From UBA4416 sp036676295 (lineage in GTDB: Bacteria; Bacteroidota; Bacteroidia; B-17B0; Aurantibacillaceae): a DNA stretch of 64,000 bases. Shown here in pieces: positions 1 to 9,099 of the stretch (the stretch's first letter is position 1; each line of letters starts with the position of its first letter). A program made the translations under genes and the position numbers. The stretch covers positions 719,941-783,940 of the forward strand of contig JAKFDE010000016.1 in NCBI GenBank assembly GCA_036676295.1, read 5' to 3'. The notes under the pieces are model-generated. The model made no database searches. It had not been told where the DNA came from and was given only the letters and a program-made list of their open reading frames with translations.

Positions 1-578
1 AACCAATTTTTAGTTTCTTTTAAAATTGGTTTACTTCCACTTAAAGTAGATTTTGGATCAATTAATTCAGTGGCGCTTAAGGTGCTTCCGCATTTCTCGC
101 ACTGATCGCCGTATGCATTCGGATTCGCACACTTCGGACAGGTTCCAATAATATAACGATCTGCTAAGAATTGCTTGGCTTCATCATCATAATACTGCTC
201 AGTCACCTGTTCCGTAAAAACACCTTTATCGTAAAGTGTTCTAAAAAAATCAGAAGCCGTTTGATGATGTGTTTGATTAGAAGTGCGTGAGTAAATATCA
301 AACGAAATTCCAAACTCTTTAAAAGAATCACCCATCATTTTATGATATTTATCTACCACATCCTGAGGAGTGATTCCTTCTTTTTTAGCTTTAATGGTAA
401 TAGGCACGCCATGCTCATCGCTACCACAAATGTAAATAACGTCCTCGCCCTTGCTTCTTTTGTATCTCACATAAATATCAGACGGCAAATAACAACCGGC
501 TAGATGACCAATGTGTACAGGACCATTAGCATAAGGCAATGCAGAAGTAACAAGTGTGCGTTTATATTTAGAAGACAT
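1..578 (-). CDS. metG: Methionyl-tRNA synthetase, N-terminal part (runs off the window)
   Basis: Charges tRNA-Met with methionine in the cytoplasm. I translated the minus strand from the ATG at 578 to the window edge, giving about 192 open residues. The protein begins MSSKYKRTLVTSALPYANGP and carries the class I signature HIGH followed by L near residue 22, then the SDEHGVP segment typical of MetRS. Farther on, CPKC and CEKC pairs form the zinc-binding knuckle of the connective-peptide domain. The KMSKS loop and anticodon domain lie outside the window. It is divergent from the NUMOD4 gene at 822, with a 243-base spacer holding a plausible promoter. Identification is secure from the motifs; only the gene's length is unknown. 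Confidence 0.96.
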   Translation of the reverse strand, partial: MSSKYKRTLVTSALPYANGPVHIGHLAGCYLPSDIYVRYKRSKGEDVIYICGSDEHGVPITIKAKKEGITPQDVVDKYHKMMGDSFKEFGISFDIYSRTSNQTHHQTASDFFRTLYDKGVFTEQVTEQYYDDEAKQFLADRYIIGTCPKCANPNAYGDQCEKCGSTLSATELIDPKSTLSGSKPILKETKNW

Positions 579-614
579 AGTGTTTTATTAATAAAAAAAA
601 TGTTGTAAACTTGT

Positions 615-645
615 GTAAAGATAGTGAAGTTGTTCGAAGTTCAAA
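615..645 (-). promoter_or_regulatory. Putative Bacteroidota-type promoter of metG
   Basis: Read on the minus strand, TTTG (642-645) is followed after 18 bases by TATCTTTA (616-623), one mismatch from the TAnnTTTG -7 box known for the Bacteroidota primary sigma factor. It lies about 37 bases before the metG start. Inferred from motif and spacing only. Confidence 0.42.
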
Positions 646-821
646 TAATGAAGTTTGTTTTGAAGGATTTTCAAAATTTACGAAGAAAATTTTTACAGGG
701 ATAATGGTTTAATTATCACGAAAAAATTTACAAGTTAAATTTTGAAAAGACACCAAACAAGCGAGTTAGTTGGATTTTGAAGCACTTTAGATATTAAGTT
801 TCAATCATTAAATCAAAAAAC

Positions 822-1826
822 ATGGCTTATACCGATAAAGAAATCTGGAAACAAATTCCACTTCCAAAAGGATCTACTACTAGAAATTATGCCGTATCTT
901 CTCATGGCAGGCTAGCCTCCTTTGATAAGGATATTAATGATCGATTGATCTTAAAAATGCACGATCACGAAGGTTACCGTGTAAGCACTACCCGCGTAGC
1001 CGGTAAAAGCAAAGCATTATTTCCACACCAATTAATGGGGGCATTATTTCTTAAAAAACATAATCCTAAATGTAAGTTTGTAATTCATTTAGATTACGAT
1101 AAAGCCAATAATCATATCTCTAATTTAAAGTGGGCCACGCCAAAAGAATTAGCAGAACACACCAAGAAAAGCCCTATTGTTTTAAAATCGATTAAGCACC
1201 GAATTTATACAGGCAATACCGCTAAAAAGTTAAATGAGAAAAAAGTCATTCAACTTAAAAAAGAGATCTGGAACCCTGAACGTAAAGCAACATTAAAGCA
1301 ATTGGCCAACAAATATGGCATTGCCGAAATGAATTTGTATCGTATTAAAGTAGGCGAAATGTGGTTTCATGTGCATGTAGATGGAGAACCAATGCATGAT
1401 CGCTACAAAACACATTTAAAAAATATTGAGTACCACGAAAAATTAAATGCTAAAGAGCAAGTTCAAAAAGATAAAAAGGAAACCATAAAACTTGCCAAGC
1501 TGAAAAAATCAGCAGAAAAACGTAAAAAACTGGACGCTGAGAAAAAACAACGTTTGCTGGAAAGAATAGCAAAAGCTAAACAAAAAGAAAAGGCCAGAAA
1601 AGAAACCGAAATAAGAGTAGCCAAACGTAATGCTTTAGCTGATAAAAGAAAACAAGAAACCGCTAAGAAACAAGCCGCTTTTGTAAAAAAACAAATTGAA
1701 CTTGCCAAGAAAAAGCTGAATCCAAAAAACAAAAAGAAAGCTTCGGCAGACTCCGCTAACAAAGGAAAAAAAGTCGGCAAAAAAAATAAGAAAGAGAAAA
1801 AAACAAAAAAGAATAAAAAGAAATAA
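822..1826 (+). CDS. NUMOD4/HNH-type DNA-binding protein with lysine-rich tail
   Basis: 334 residues with three visible parts. Residues about 5-60 resemble NUMOD4: EIWKQIP, then YAVSSHGRLASF. Residues about 68-112 look like an HNH nuclease core: HQLMGALF, then IHLDYDKANNHISNLKWAT, matching the H...HxDxxKxNNxxxNLxW pattern of homing-type HNH enzymes, though the first and second histidine contexts are divergent. Residues about 145-180 look like a helix-turn-helix followed by RIKVGEMW, as in phage-type HNH proteins. From about 205 to the end the chain is a charged, predicted helical region extremely rich in lysine, ending in KKNKKK. It overlaps nothing and is followed one base later by the carboxypeptidase gene, suggesting translational coupling. 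Role unknown: a nuclease, or a nucleoid or nucleic-acid-binding protein. No mobile element surrounds it. Confidence 0.7.
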   Translation: MAYTDKEIWKQIPLPKGSTTRNYAVSSHGRLASFDKDINDRLILKMHDHEGYRVSTTRVAGKSKALFPHQLMGALFLKKHNPKCKFVIHLDYDKANNHISNLKWATPKELAEHTKKSPIVLKSIKHRIYTGNTAKKLNEKKVIQLKKEIWNPERKATLKQLANKYGIAEMNLYRIKVGEMWFHVHVDGEPMHDRYKTHLKNIEYHEKLNAKEQVQKDKKETIKLAKLKKSAEKRKKLDAEKKQRLLERIAKAKQKEKARKETEIRVAKRNALADKRKQETAKKQAAFVKKQIELAKKKLNPKNKKKASADSANKGKKVGKKNKKEKKTKKNKKK

Positions 1827-1827
1827 T

Positions 1828-2718
1828 ATGATCATACCTACTTATTTACAAAAAGGAGATACTGTAGCCATCATTGCAACAGCCCGTAAAATAAGTCAGG
1901 AAGAAATACAGCCGGCCGTAGCTTTTTTAGAAAGTTACGGCCTTTCTGTTTTATTAGGCAAAAATATATTTGCTGCCGATAATCAATATGCCGGTACAAC
2001 CGCACAAAGAACAGAAGATCTGCAATGGGCTCTTAATGATCCAAATATTAAAGCCATTATTATTGCCCGAGGTGGTTACGGCTCTGTTAAACTCATTGAA
2101 CATATTGATTTTACCAAATTTAAAAAACACCCTAAATGGTTAGTAGGTTATAGCGATGTTACCGTGTTACACAGTGCCATTCATAATTTAGGCATTGCCA
2201 GTTTGCATGCAACTATGCCAATTAACTTTACAAAAAACAAAGAAGCTACTAACAGCTTAATGGATAGTTTATGTGGAAGATCAAACGCTATTGAAATTGG
2301 ATCACATTCTTTAAACAAAGCGGGAAATTCAACAGCAACATTAGTGGGCGGTAATTTATCTTTACTCTTTTCATTAAACGGAACTACGATTGATTTAGAT
2401 ACCACCAATAAAATTTTATTCATCGAAGATCTGGATGAATACCTCTACCATATTGATCGGATGATGATGCAACTCAAACTTTCGGGTAAGCTCAAAAACC
2501 TGAAAGGGCTTATAGTTGGTGGCATGACAGATATGAAAGACAATACCGTTCCGTTTGGAAAAACAGCCGAAGAAATTATTTTAGATGCGGTAAAAGAGTA
2601 TGATTATCCTGTTTGTTTTAATTTTCCGGCAGGTCATATTGATCGAAATTTAGCACTGTGTTTTGGAAAAGAAGTTTCATTGACTGTAAACACCGATCAA
2701 GTAATTTTAACTTACTAA
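1828..2718 (+). CDS. ldcA: LD-carboxypeptidase (peptidase S66 family)
   Basis: Serine peptidase of the S66/MccF family, which removes the terminal D-alanine from muropeptide tetrapeptides during peptidoglycan recycling. The expected triad is visible: Ser109 in GYSD, Glu200 in FIEDLDEY, and His270 in FPAGHIDRN. The 296-residue length fits the family (about 300). No signal peptide is evident, consistent with a cytoplasmic recycling enzyme. The ATG lies one base after the stop of the upstream gene, and the next gene starts two bases after this one ends, so the three are probably cotranscribed. S66 also includes microcin-C self-immunity proteins, which cannot be excluded by sequence alone, but no microcin genes are near. 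Confidence 0.88.
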   Translation: MIIPTYLQKGDTVAIIATARKISQEEIQPAVAFLESYGLSVLLGKNIFAADNQYAGTTAQRTEDLQWALNDPNIKAIIIARGGYGSVKLIEHIDFTKFKKHPKWLVGYSDVTVLHSAIHNLGIASLHATMPINFTKNKEATNSLMDSLCGRSNAIEIGSHSLNKAGNSTATLVGGNLSLLFSLNGTTIDLDTTNKILFIEDLDEYLYHIDRMMMQLKLSGKLKNLKGLIVGGMTDMKDNTVPFGKTAEEIILDAVKEYDYPVCFNFPAGHIDRNLALCFGKEVSLTVNTDQVILTY

Positions 2719-2720
2719 AC

Positions 2721-3521
2721 ATGTTCTGTAAAACAACCGATAATTTAAACATCTACTTTGAAGTTCAGGGAAATGAACAAGCAAAAGAAACATTAGTGTT
2801 TTTAAATGGTTTATCTCAATCAACCGTTTCCTGGATCTTAACGACTCCTTATTTCAAAGACAATTATAAAATTGTTTTATTGGATTTTATATTTCAAGGC
2901 AAGAGCGATAAAACGGCCGAGTGGCGAACCTTTGATCAACACGCACAAGACGTAATCAGTGCACTCGATTTTTTAAAATTAGATAAACCCATCATTATTG
3001 GCTTATCGTATGGCAGCTTAGTGGCTCAGAATTTTGCAGTCAACTATCCACAACGCTTGAGTAAACTTATTTTACTCTCCACTTTTGCTCATAAAACCCC
3101 GTATTACGATGCCGTTGAACTATCCTGGTGGCGTGCTTTGGAATTTGGCGGCTATAGTTTAATGCTGGATATTATGTTACCTACTATTTTAAGTGAAGGT
3201 TATTTCAAAAATCCATTAATTCCGTTGGATCTAATGAAACAAACCAGGCAGGAGGCCAATGAGGACAAACAAGCCTTATTTAAACTCATGCGTGCTACTA
3301 AAGAACGTCCGGATTACAGACCCGAATTAAAAAAGATCACCGTTCCTACTTTAGTAATTCAAGGTGAAAAAGATCTCTTATTACCCGTTCATATGGCGCA
3401 GGAAGTAGCCAAAGCCATCCCACACTCAACTCTAAAGATCATCCCAAATGCGGGACATACGCTGAATTTAGAAGCTGTTCCGCAGATGTGTGCACTCATT
3501 AAGGATTTTATAAAAAGTTGA
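2721..3521 (+). CDS. Alpha/beta hydrolase
   Basis: Alpha/beta-hydrolase-fold enzyme of about 266 residues. I chose the ATG at 2721, just after the stop of ldcA, over the ATG at 2658, because the latter would add 21 residues lying inside ldcA and because the fold begins right after MFCKTTDNLNIYFEVQG. Nucleophile elbow GLSYG gives Ser96; Asp218 in GEKDLLLP and His246 in NAGHTLNLE complete the triad. The oxyanion segment is FLNGLSQS. Overall shape resembles 3-oxoadipate enol-lactonase and related esterases, but substrate cannot be assigned. It is probably cotranscribed with the two preceding genes. Confidence 0.85.
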   Translation: MFCKTTDNLNIYFEVQGNEQAKETLVFLNGLSQSTVSWILTTPYFKDNYKIVLLDFIFQGKSDKTAEWRTFDQHAQDVISALDFLKLDKPIIIGLSYGSLVAQNFAVNYPQRLSKLILLSTFAHKTPYYDAVELSWWRALEFGGYSLMLDIMLPTILSEGYFKNPLIPLDLMKQTRQEANEDKQALFKLMRATKERPDYRPELKKITVPTLVIQGEKDLLLPVHMAQEVAKAIPHSTLKIIPNAGHTLNLEAVPQMCALIKDFIKS

Positions 3522-3570
3522 TCCCTTTCTTTCATCATTGTTTGCTGGCTCTTCAGACATTAATGCCTCA

Positions 3571-3598
3571 CCCGCGAAAATCTGCGAAATCTGAGGGA
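3571..3598. repeat. Small GC-richer interspersed repeat (CGCGAAAATCTGCGAAATCTG type)
   Basis: The spacer between the hydrolase and tyrS holds a 28-base block containing GCGAAAATCTGCGAAATCTG. A related block (inverted) occurs at 63002-63021, containing TTTCGCAGATGA. Its composition is clearly richer in GC than its surroundings. Similar short intergenic phrases are, from memory, common in Bacteroidota genomes; no copy count was possible here. Confidence 0.4.
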
Positions 3599-3616
3599 AA
3601 AATCCACTATTATTTC

Positions 3617-3624
3617 TATTTTTG
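3617..3624 (+). promoter_or_regulatory. Possible -7 box before tyrS
   Basis: TATTTTTG matches TAnnTTTG and lies 16 bases before the tyrS ATG. No convincing TTG was found about 19 bases upstream, so only half of the expected promoter is seen. Confidence 0.3.
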
Positions 3625-3640
3625 AGGTTCAATTTTTACA

Positions 3641-4927
3641 ATGAACTCAAACTTTATAGAAGAATTAAAATGGCGTGGTGTGTTACACGACGTGATGCCG
3701 GGAACCGAAGAATTACTAGCTAAAGGAATGACTACCGGTTACATCGGTTTTGATCCCACAGCTGATAGTTTACACGTGGGCAGTTTAGCTCAAATCATGA
3801 CCTTATTGCGCTTTCAGTTAGCCGGACATAAACCATTAGCCTTAGTTGGTGGCGCAACCGGTATGGTGGGAGATCCAAGCGGTAAATCTGCTGAACGTAA
3901 CTTATTAGATTCAGATACTTTAAATAAAAATATTGAAGGCATAAAAAAACAATTAAGTCAGTTTTTAGATTTTGATTGCGGGGCCAATAGTGCCGAATTG
4001 GTAAACAATTACGATTGGTTTAAAACCTTTTCTTTTTTAGATTTTATTCGCGATGCCGGTAAACACATTACCGTAAATTATATGATGGCAAAGGATTCGG
4101 TGAAAAACCGCATCAATGGCGACACAGGAATGTCCTTTACTGAATTTAGTTATCAATTAATTCAGGGCTACGATTTTTACCATTTATGGAAAGAAAAAAA
4201 TTGTATGCTGCAAATGGGTGGTTCCGATCAATGGGGAAACATTACCACAGGTACTGAATTTATTCGTCGTAAAGCCGGTGGCGAAGCTTTTGCTTTAACA
4301 ACACAATTAATTAAAAAATCAGATGGTACTAAATTTGGTAAAACTGAAGGTGGAAACATTTGGTTAGATAGAGAAAAAACTTCTCCTTATAAATTTTATC
4401 AGTTTTGGTTAAACGTGAGTGATGAAGATGCAAAATCTTACATCAGGATTTTCACTTTATTATCTAAAGCTGAAATAGAAGAAATAGAAACAAAGCAAAA
4501 TGCGGCACCACACGAACGCCATTTACAAAAAGCCTTAGCTAAAGATGTGACGATACGTGTGCACAGCGAAGCCGATTATTTACAAGCCATTGAAACAACT
4601 GAGTTTTTATTCAAATCAAAAGCAGAAGATGTGGCTAAATTAGATGGTTCGGCATTTGAAAAAATGTTAGGTGGCATTGATACGTTTGAAGTAAACAAAT
4701 CAGAATTAATGAGTAATTTAAACTTAGTGGATTTGTTAGTGGAGAAAGCCTCTGTATTTCCTAGTAAAACAGAAGCCCGTAAAATGGTGCAAGGCAATGC
4801 TGTAAGCTTAAACAAAGTAAAAATTGCAGATGTAAATGCAACTATAAATCTTGCAGATTTTATAGGAGAAAAATATTTACTGGTAAGCAAAGGCAAAAAA
4901 GAAAATTATTTATTGAAATTGATTTAA
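3641..4927 (+). CDS. tyrS: Tyrosyl-tRNA synthetase
   Basis: Class I aminoacyl-tRNA synthetase attaching tyrosine to tRNA-Tyr. The HIGH-like motif is HVGS at residues 45-48, in the TyrRS context FDPTADSLHVGSL. The tyrosine-binding stretch SYQLIQGYDFYHL and the GGSDQWGNITTG loop are typical. The KMSKS-like motif is KFGKT at 231-235. An S4-like RNA-binding domain occupies about residues 360-428 (MVQGNAVSLNKVKI). The 428-residue length is normal for the bacterial TyrS1 type. It stands alone between two spacers, so is probably monocistronic. Confidence 0.97.
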   Translation: MNSNFIEELKWRGVLHDVMPGTEELLAKGMTTGYIGFDPTADSLHVGSLAQIMTLLRFQLAGHKPLALVGGATGMVGDPSGKSAERNLLDSDTLNKNIEGIKKQLSQFLDFDCGANSAELVNNYDWFKTFSFLDFIRDAGKHITVNYMMAKDSVKNRINGDTGMSFTEFSYQLIQGYDFYHLWKEKNCMLQMGGSDQWGNITTGTEFIRRKAGGEAFALTTQLIKKSDGTKFGKTEGGNIWLDREKTSPYKFYQFWLNVSDEDAKSYIRIFTLLSKAEIEEIETKQNAAPHERHLQKALAKDVTIRVHSEADYLQAIETTEFLFKSKAEDVAKLDGSAFEKMLGGIDTFEVNKSELMSNLNLVDLLVEKASVFPSKTEARKMVQGNAVSLNKVKIADVNATINLADFIGEKYLLVSKGKKENYLLKLI

Positions 4928-4937
4928 TACTCACTTA

Positions 4938-4965
4938 TCCCCCTCTGGAGGGGGCAGGGGGAGGA
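4938..4965. repeat. C/G-tract palindromic intergenic repeat, copy 1
   Basis: Contains a perfect 7-base-arm palindrome, CCCCCTC at 4939-4945 and GAGGGGG at 4948-4954, followed by CAGGGGGAGG. A relative is found inverted at 49683-49721. Very GC-rich against an AT-rich background. It lies 11 bases after the tyrS stop and could act as a 3' hairpin, but there is no T-run, so I call it a repeat and not a terminator. Confidence 0.55.
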
Positions 4966-4995
4966 AAATAGCAAGTACACATAGGCACTTAACAA

Positions 4996-5394
4996 ATGAT
5001 AAAAGACATCGTATTTCCGGAAGTTGAAGATATTGCTGTAGCCATTGTGCAAGAACACGAAGGTCTGGATGAATACTATGTATGCCTGATCAATTTAAAA
5101 TTTGTTGATATCAAAAATGTATTGGTAGTGTCAAATGGTTATGGGCTTTCTAATGACAAACAAGTAAAAACAAGCACACTACGCAATTTTTTTGACGAAG
5201 TAAAACAACACGATTACATTAAAATTGAACCCATTGATAAAGAAGTGTTTGGTTTAACAAATGAATTTTGGGTAAGTTTTACTCTAAATAACCAATTATT
5301 CGACAAGCAGTTTATCTTCTTACCTGAAACCATTGTGGAAGCAAATTTCGTAAACATTCCCATTGTCGAAAAAAAGGGTGTTTTAATTAAATAA
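4996..5394 (+). CDS. Conserved hypothetical protein (132 aa)
   Basis: I do not recognise a functional family. The protein is acidic-to-neutral, without a signal peptide or membrane segment, and reads as a compact alpha/beta domain: MIKDIVFPEVEDIAVAIVQE at the start, then YVCLINLKF, VLVVSNGYG, and NEFWVSFTLNN, FDKQFIFLPETI near the end. From memory, similar small proteins with the phrases LVVSxGY and NEFxVSFF are common in Flavobacteriia, sometimes mislabelled as phenylalanyl-tRNA synthetase alpha; nothing here supports an aminoacylation role. Start at 4996 is the only ATG compatible with the full domain. Confidence 0.75.
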   Translation: MIKDIVFPEVEDIAVAIVQEHEGLDEYYVCLINLKFVDIKNVLVVSNGYGLSNDKQVKTSTLRNFFDEVKQHDYIKIEPIDKEVFGLTNEFWVSFTLNNQLFDKQFIFLPETIVEANFVNIPIVEKKGVLIK

Positions 5395-5506
5395 TTCCCG
5401 TTTTTAGCTTAAAATTAGACTAATCCTCTAATTTTAATGACCATTTTTCGGTAAAATTTCTGTATTTTTTCATACTTTTATTACCCTTAAGTAATATTAA
5501 TTTTAC

Positions 5507-7600
5507 ATGGCCATATCATCTTTTGAACCAACTTCAGTGAAAACGAAAATATCTGTTGAAACACTTAAAAAAGCTTATTCTTTAATGTGCACTGCCAAAA
5601 GTATGGCAGAACTTTATGAAGCAAACAAAGAAATTACGGCCAAATATGTTCACGCTACTTCTCGCGGCCACGAAGCCATTCAATTAGCCCTTGGTTTACA
5701 ATTATTACCTCAGGATTTTGTAAGTCCTTACTACCGCGATGACAGTATTTTGTTAAGCATTGGTATGTCGCCATTTGAATTGATGTTACAATTATTAGCT
5801 AAACGTAACGATCCATTTTCAGGTGGCAGGACATATTATTCACACCCAAGTTTACGCCGTGATGATATGCCAAAAATTCCGCACCAAAGTAGTGCTACCG
5901 GAATGCAGGCTATACCAACAACCGGTATTGCCATGGGTTTACAATATTTAGAATTAAATAATTTACAACAGGATTTTAAAGGTTTAAACCCGGTTTCTGT
6001 TTGTTCTTTGGGCGATGCAAGTTGCACCGAAGGCGAAGTAGCTGAAGCCTTTCAAATGGCTACCTTAAAAAAATTACCGATTTTATATTTAGTACAGGAT
6101 AACGAATGGGATATTTCGGCACATGCCCGCGAAATTCGTTCTCAGGATATTACAGAATATGCCAAAGGGTTTAAGGGTTTAGAAACACGTACCATCGACG
6201 GAACTGACTTTATTAAATCTTACAACACTGTTCAGGAATGTTTAGAAATTATCCGTGCTGAACGTCGTCCGATGTTGATTCATGCCAAAGTACCTTTGTT
6301 AAATCACCATACATCAGGTGTTCGTAAAGAATGGTACCGCGATGATCTGGAGGAATGCGCTAAAAAGGATCCATTACCTCGTTTACGTAATCAATTGATC
6401 ATTGCAGGTGTAGAAGCCTCTGAAATAAAAGCCATTGAAGAACAGGCTGTAGTTTTAGTAGAAGCTGATTATCAAAGAGCTTTATTGGAAGAAGACCCTC
6501 GTCCGGAAGATCTATTACTACACGATTTTGCCCCTACTCCTATTACCGAAGAAAAAGGTAACAGAACACCAAGCGGCAAACAGCCAACCGTTATGGTGGA
6601 TAGCGCTTTATTTGCGATCCGTGAACTCATGGAAAAACATCCGGAGTGTTTGTTATATGGCCAGGATGTAGGAAAACGTTTAGGTGGAGTTTTCAGAGAA
6701 GCTGCTACCTTAGCACAAAAATTTGGTGATGACCGTGTGTTTAACACACCGATTCAGGAAGCATTTATTATTGGTAGTACAGTTGGAATGAGTGCTGTTG
6801 GTTTAAAACCAATTGTAGAAGTTCAATTCGCCGATTATATCTGGCCTGGCTTAAACCAATTATTTACTGAGGTAAGCCGTTCATGTTATTTAAGTAACGG
6901 TAAATGGCCGGTAAGCTGCGTCATTCGTGTGCCAATTGGTGCTTACGGAAGCGGTGGACCTTACCATTCAAGTTCAGTAGAAAGTGTACTAGCTAATATC
7001 AAAGGAATTAAAATTGCTTATCCAAGTACAGGCGCCGATCTAAAAGGCTTATTAAAAGCCGCTTATTACGATCCAAATCCTGTTGTGATGTTAGAACACA
7101 AAGGATTATACTGGAGCAAAATAAAAGGTACCGAAGATGCTAAAACCATTGAACCGGATGAAGATTATGTGATTCCTTTTGGGAAAGCACGAATTGTTCA
7201 GGAGGCAACTACTGAAAATATTAATAGCGGCAAGTCTATCACCGTTATTACTTATGGTATGGGTGTTTATTGGGCTAAAGCTGCTGCCAAAAAATTTGAA
7301 GGTCAGGTTGAAATTATTGATCTAAGAACCATTGCACCAATTGACGAAGTAACTATTTTTGAAAGTGCTAATAAACATGGGAAATGCTTAGTGTTAACTG
7401 AAGAGCCTGTGTTTAATGGGTTTTCACAAAGTATTGCCGCGCGTATCTCCGAAAACTGCTTTAAAAAATTAGATGCGCCTGTAAGAGTCATTGGTTCTGA
7501 AAATTTACCTGCTATTCCTTTAAACTCCATTTTGGAAACTACCATGTTGCCAAATGCGGATAAAGTAGAAAAAGCAATTGGGGATTTATTGGCATATTAA
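5507..7600 (+). CDS. 2-oxoacid dehydrogenase E1 component, fused alpha and beta subunits
   Basis: Thiamine-diphosphate enzyme that decarboxylates a 2-oxoacid (most likely branched-chain 2-oxoisovalerate, possibly pyruvate) and passes the acyl group to the lipoyl E2. Residues about 15-330 form the E1-alpha half: the ThDP/Mg motif begins GDASCTEGE at 169 and ends with Asn199 in LVQDNEWD. Residues about 360-697 form the E1-beta half (GQDVGKRLGGVFREA, then NTPIQEAFIIGSTVGMS and VEVQFADYIWPGLNQL). In many bacteria these are two genes; a single 697-residue fusion is usual in Bacteroidota. No E2 or E3 gene is adjacent. Substrate is inferred; icmF in the same window is compatible with branched-chain catabolism. 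Confidence 0.9.
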   Translation: MAISSFEPTSVKTKISVETLKKAYSLMCTAKSMAELYEANKEITAKYVHATSRGHEAIQLALGLQLLPQDFVSPYYRDDSILLSIGMSPFELMLQLLAKRNDPFSGGRTYYSHPSLRRDDMPKIPHQSSATGMQAIPTTGIAMGLQYLELNNLQQDFKGLNPVSVCSLGDASCTEGEVAEAFQMATLKKLPILYLVQDNEWDISAHAREIRSQDITEYAKGFKGLETRTIDGTDFIKSYNTVQECLEIIRAERRPMLIHAKVPLLNHHTSGVRKEWYRDDLEECAKKDPLPRLRNQLIIAGVEASEIKAIEEQAVVLVEADYQRALLEEDPRPEDLLLHDFAPTPITEEKGNRTPSGKQPTVMVDSALFAIRELMEKHPECLLYGQDVGKRLGGVFREAATLAQKFGDDRVFNTPIQEAFIIGSTVGMSAVGLKPIVEVQFADYIWPGLNQLFTEVSRSCYLSNGKWPVSCVIRVPIGAYGSGGPYHSSSVESVLANIKGIKIAYPSTGADLKGLLKAAYYDPNPVVMLEHKGLYWSKIKGTEDAKTIEPDEDYVIPFGKARIVQEATTENINSGKSITVITYGMGVYWAKAAAKKFEGQVEIIDLRTIAPIDEVTIFESANKHGKCLVLTEEPVFNGFSQSIAARISENCFKKLDAPVRVIGSENLPAIPLNSILETTMLPNADKVEKAIGDLLAY

Positions 7601-7647
7601 ATTACTTTTATAAAGCAAAACGGCTAATAAAAGTATAACCAGCATTT

Positions 7648-9099
7648 ATGAAAAAAATAATTGAATACGGTTTGATCATACTATGTATGATTCCGCTGTT
7701 CTTTATCAATATCAAAACCAGTCACGATTGGGGAGATGATTTTGCGCAATATATTCATCAAGCTAAAAACATTGCAGAAGGCATATCACAAAACGAAACC
7801 GGCTACATTTTCAATGCTAATAACGCTGTAATGGGACCACAGGCATACCCTACAGGATTTCCTTTATTGCTCAGCACTGTTGTTGCCTTTTCAGGCATTG
7901 ATTTTTCAGCCTTCAATTTATTCACTACTTTATTTTTAGCACTTACCTGTTTTGTAGGATTTTTAATTCTAAGACTCCACGTTTCATTTTTAGCAGCTTT
8001 TGTCACTACGTTAATCATTGCATACAATCCTGTTTTTCTTTATTTCAAAACAGAGATCTTATCTGATCTTCCCTTTGCCTTTTTCTCGATGTTGTGCATT
8101 TACATCATTCACAAAAAGGAAAACATTTTTTTAAGTTTGCTGTTAGGTTTCTCAATGGCTTTTGCCATGCACATAAGATCTGTAGGGACTTTGTTAGTGA
8201 TCGTTTTCGTTATTTATCAATTGTTCTTCAAAAATAACATCCGCCACTTTTCCTTCAAGCAACACTTGCACACCGGCATTACACTTGTTTCACTTGTATT
8301 GGTCTATTTTATTATTAAATTTTCTTTTCCTTGCAACACCAATTATCCTTCTATTTTTGAAACAGAAAATTACTGGCATACTGTTAACGATCATATCTCT
8401 TACAACTCGTATCATTTATCCTGGATGTTTAGAGGTTACGAAACAAAGTATTATTATTACATAGGTGTTATCACTTCTTCCTGTTTGATTGTATTTAGCA
8501 TCCTGGGCTTTATTCATTTTTTCAAGGAAAATAAAAAATCCCTTATCAATCTATATGTAGTAGGATACTTGTTTATCATTATGAGTTTTAAATTTAGCGA
8601 TGCGGGTATGCGCTTTTTGTTTCCGGTTTTATTTTTCATTTTCCTATATGCGATCATTGGTCTTAAAAAAAGCCTTGAATCGCTTATGAGCAATACAAAA
8701 TGGTTTACAATTTGTATTGGTGCATTGGTATTGTTTTCCTACAAAGATGAAATAACAAAAATAATTGACACTCAGGACTCTATCATAGATGGGCCAAATA
8801 CGCCTTTCGCAATGGAAATGTTTAATTACATAAACACGTCTACAGAAAAAAATTGTGTGATCGAATTTGATAAACCTAGAGCATTAGCACTATACACACA
8901 TGTTAACGCTGTTGCTTTTGATCCGGGAATTTCTCCTGAAGATTTCAAAAGAGACCTCAACGCCTTTAAACCGGATTATATTTTAACCTGTGAAAATGTA
9001 AGTCCTCAAAACATCAAATCCTATACTCAAAATGATACTTCATTGTGTAAATTGATCTACACTAACGAATTATTTAAACTATACAAAGTGGTTCGTTAG
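7648..9099 (+). CDS. Membrane glycosyltransferase, GT39/ArnT-like (GT-C fold)
   Basis: Polytopic inner-membrane protein of 483 residues with roughly ten hydrophobic helices. After the first helix comes an acidic loop containing DWGDDFAQYIHQAKNIAEG, which matches the catalytic first periplasmic loop of GT-C enzymes, followed by AYPTGFPLLLS, a common PMT/ArnT-family phrase. The last 120 residues are soluble. Such enzymes move sugars from polyprenyl-phosphate donors to lipids or proteins; the acceptor here is unknown. The stop codon overlaps the stop of the convergent deacetylase gene by a few bases. Confidence 0.78.
   Translation: MKKIIEYGLIILCMIPLFFINIKTSHDWGDDFAQYIHQAKNIAEGISQNETGYIFNANNAVMGPQAYPTGFPLLLSTVVAFSGIDFSAFNLFTTLFLALTCFVGFLILRLHVSFLAAFVTTLIIAYNPVFLYFKTEILSDLPFAFFSMLCIYIIHKKENIFLSLLLGFSMAFAMHIRSVGTLLVIVFVIYQLFFKNNIRHFSFKQHLHTGITLVSLVLVYFIIKFSFPCNTNYPSIFETENYWHTVNDHISYNSYHLSWMFRGYETKYYYYIGVITSSCLIVFSILGFIHFFKENKKSLINLYVVGYLFIIMSFKFSDAGMRFLFPVLFFIFLYAIIGLKKSLESLMSNTKWFTICIGALVLFSYKDEITKIIDTQDSIIDGPNTPFAMEMFNYINTSTEKNCVIEFDKPRALALYTHVNAVAFDPGISPEDFKRDLNAFKPDYILTCENVSPQNIKSYTQNDTSLCKLIYTNELFKLYKVVR

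Noticed and set aside
1463..1835. Minus-strand reading frames rich in Phe, Leu and Ser opposite the lysine-rich tail
   Set aside because: They are the complement of lysine codons (AAA/AAG) and have no start context, motif or sensible domain; shadows of the NUMOD4 gene.
2658..2720. Extended alpha/beta hydrolase starting inside ldcA
   Set aside because: The extra 21 residues are encoded by the 3' end of ldcA in another frame and are unlike the family's N-terminus; the ATG at 2721 is right after the ldcA stop.
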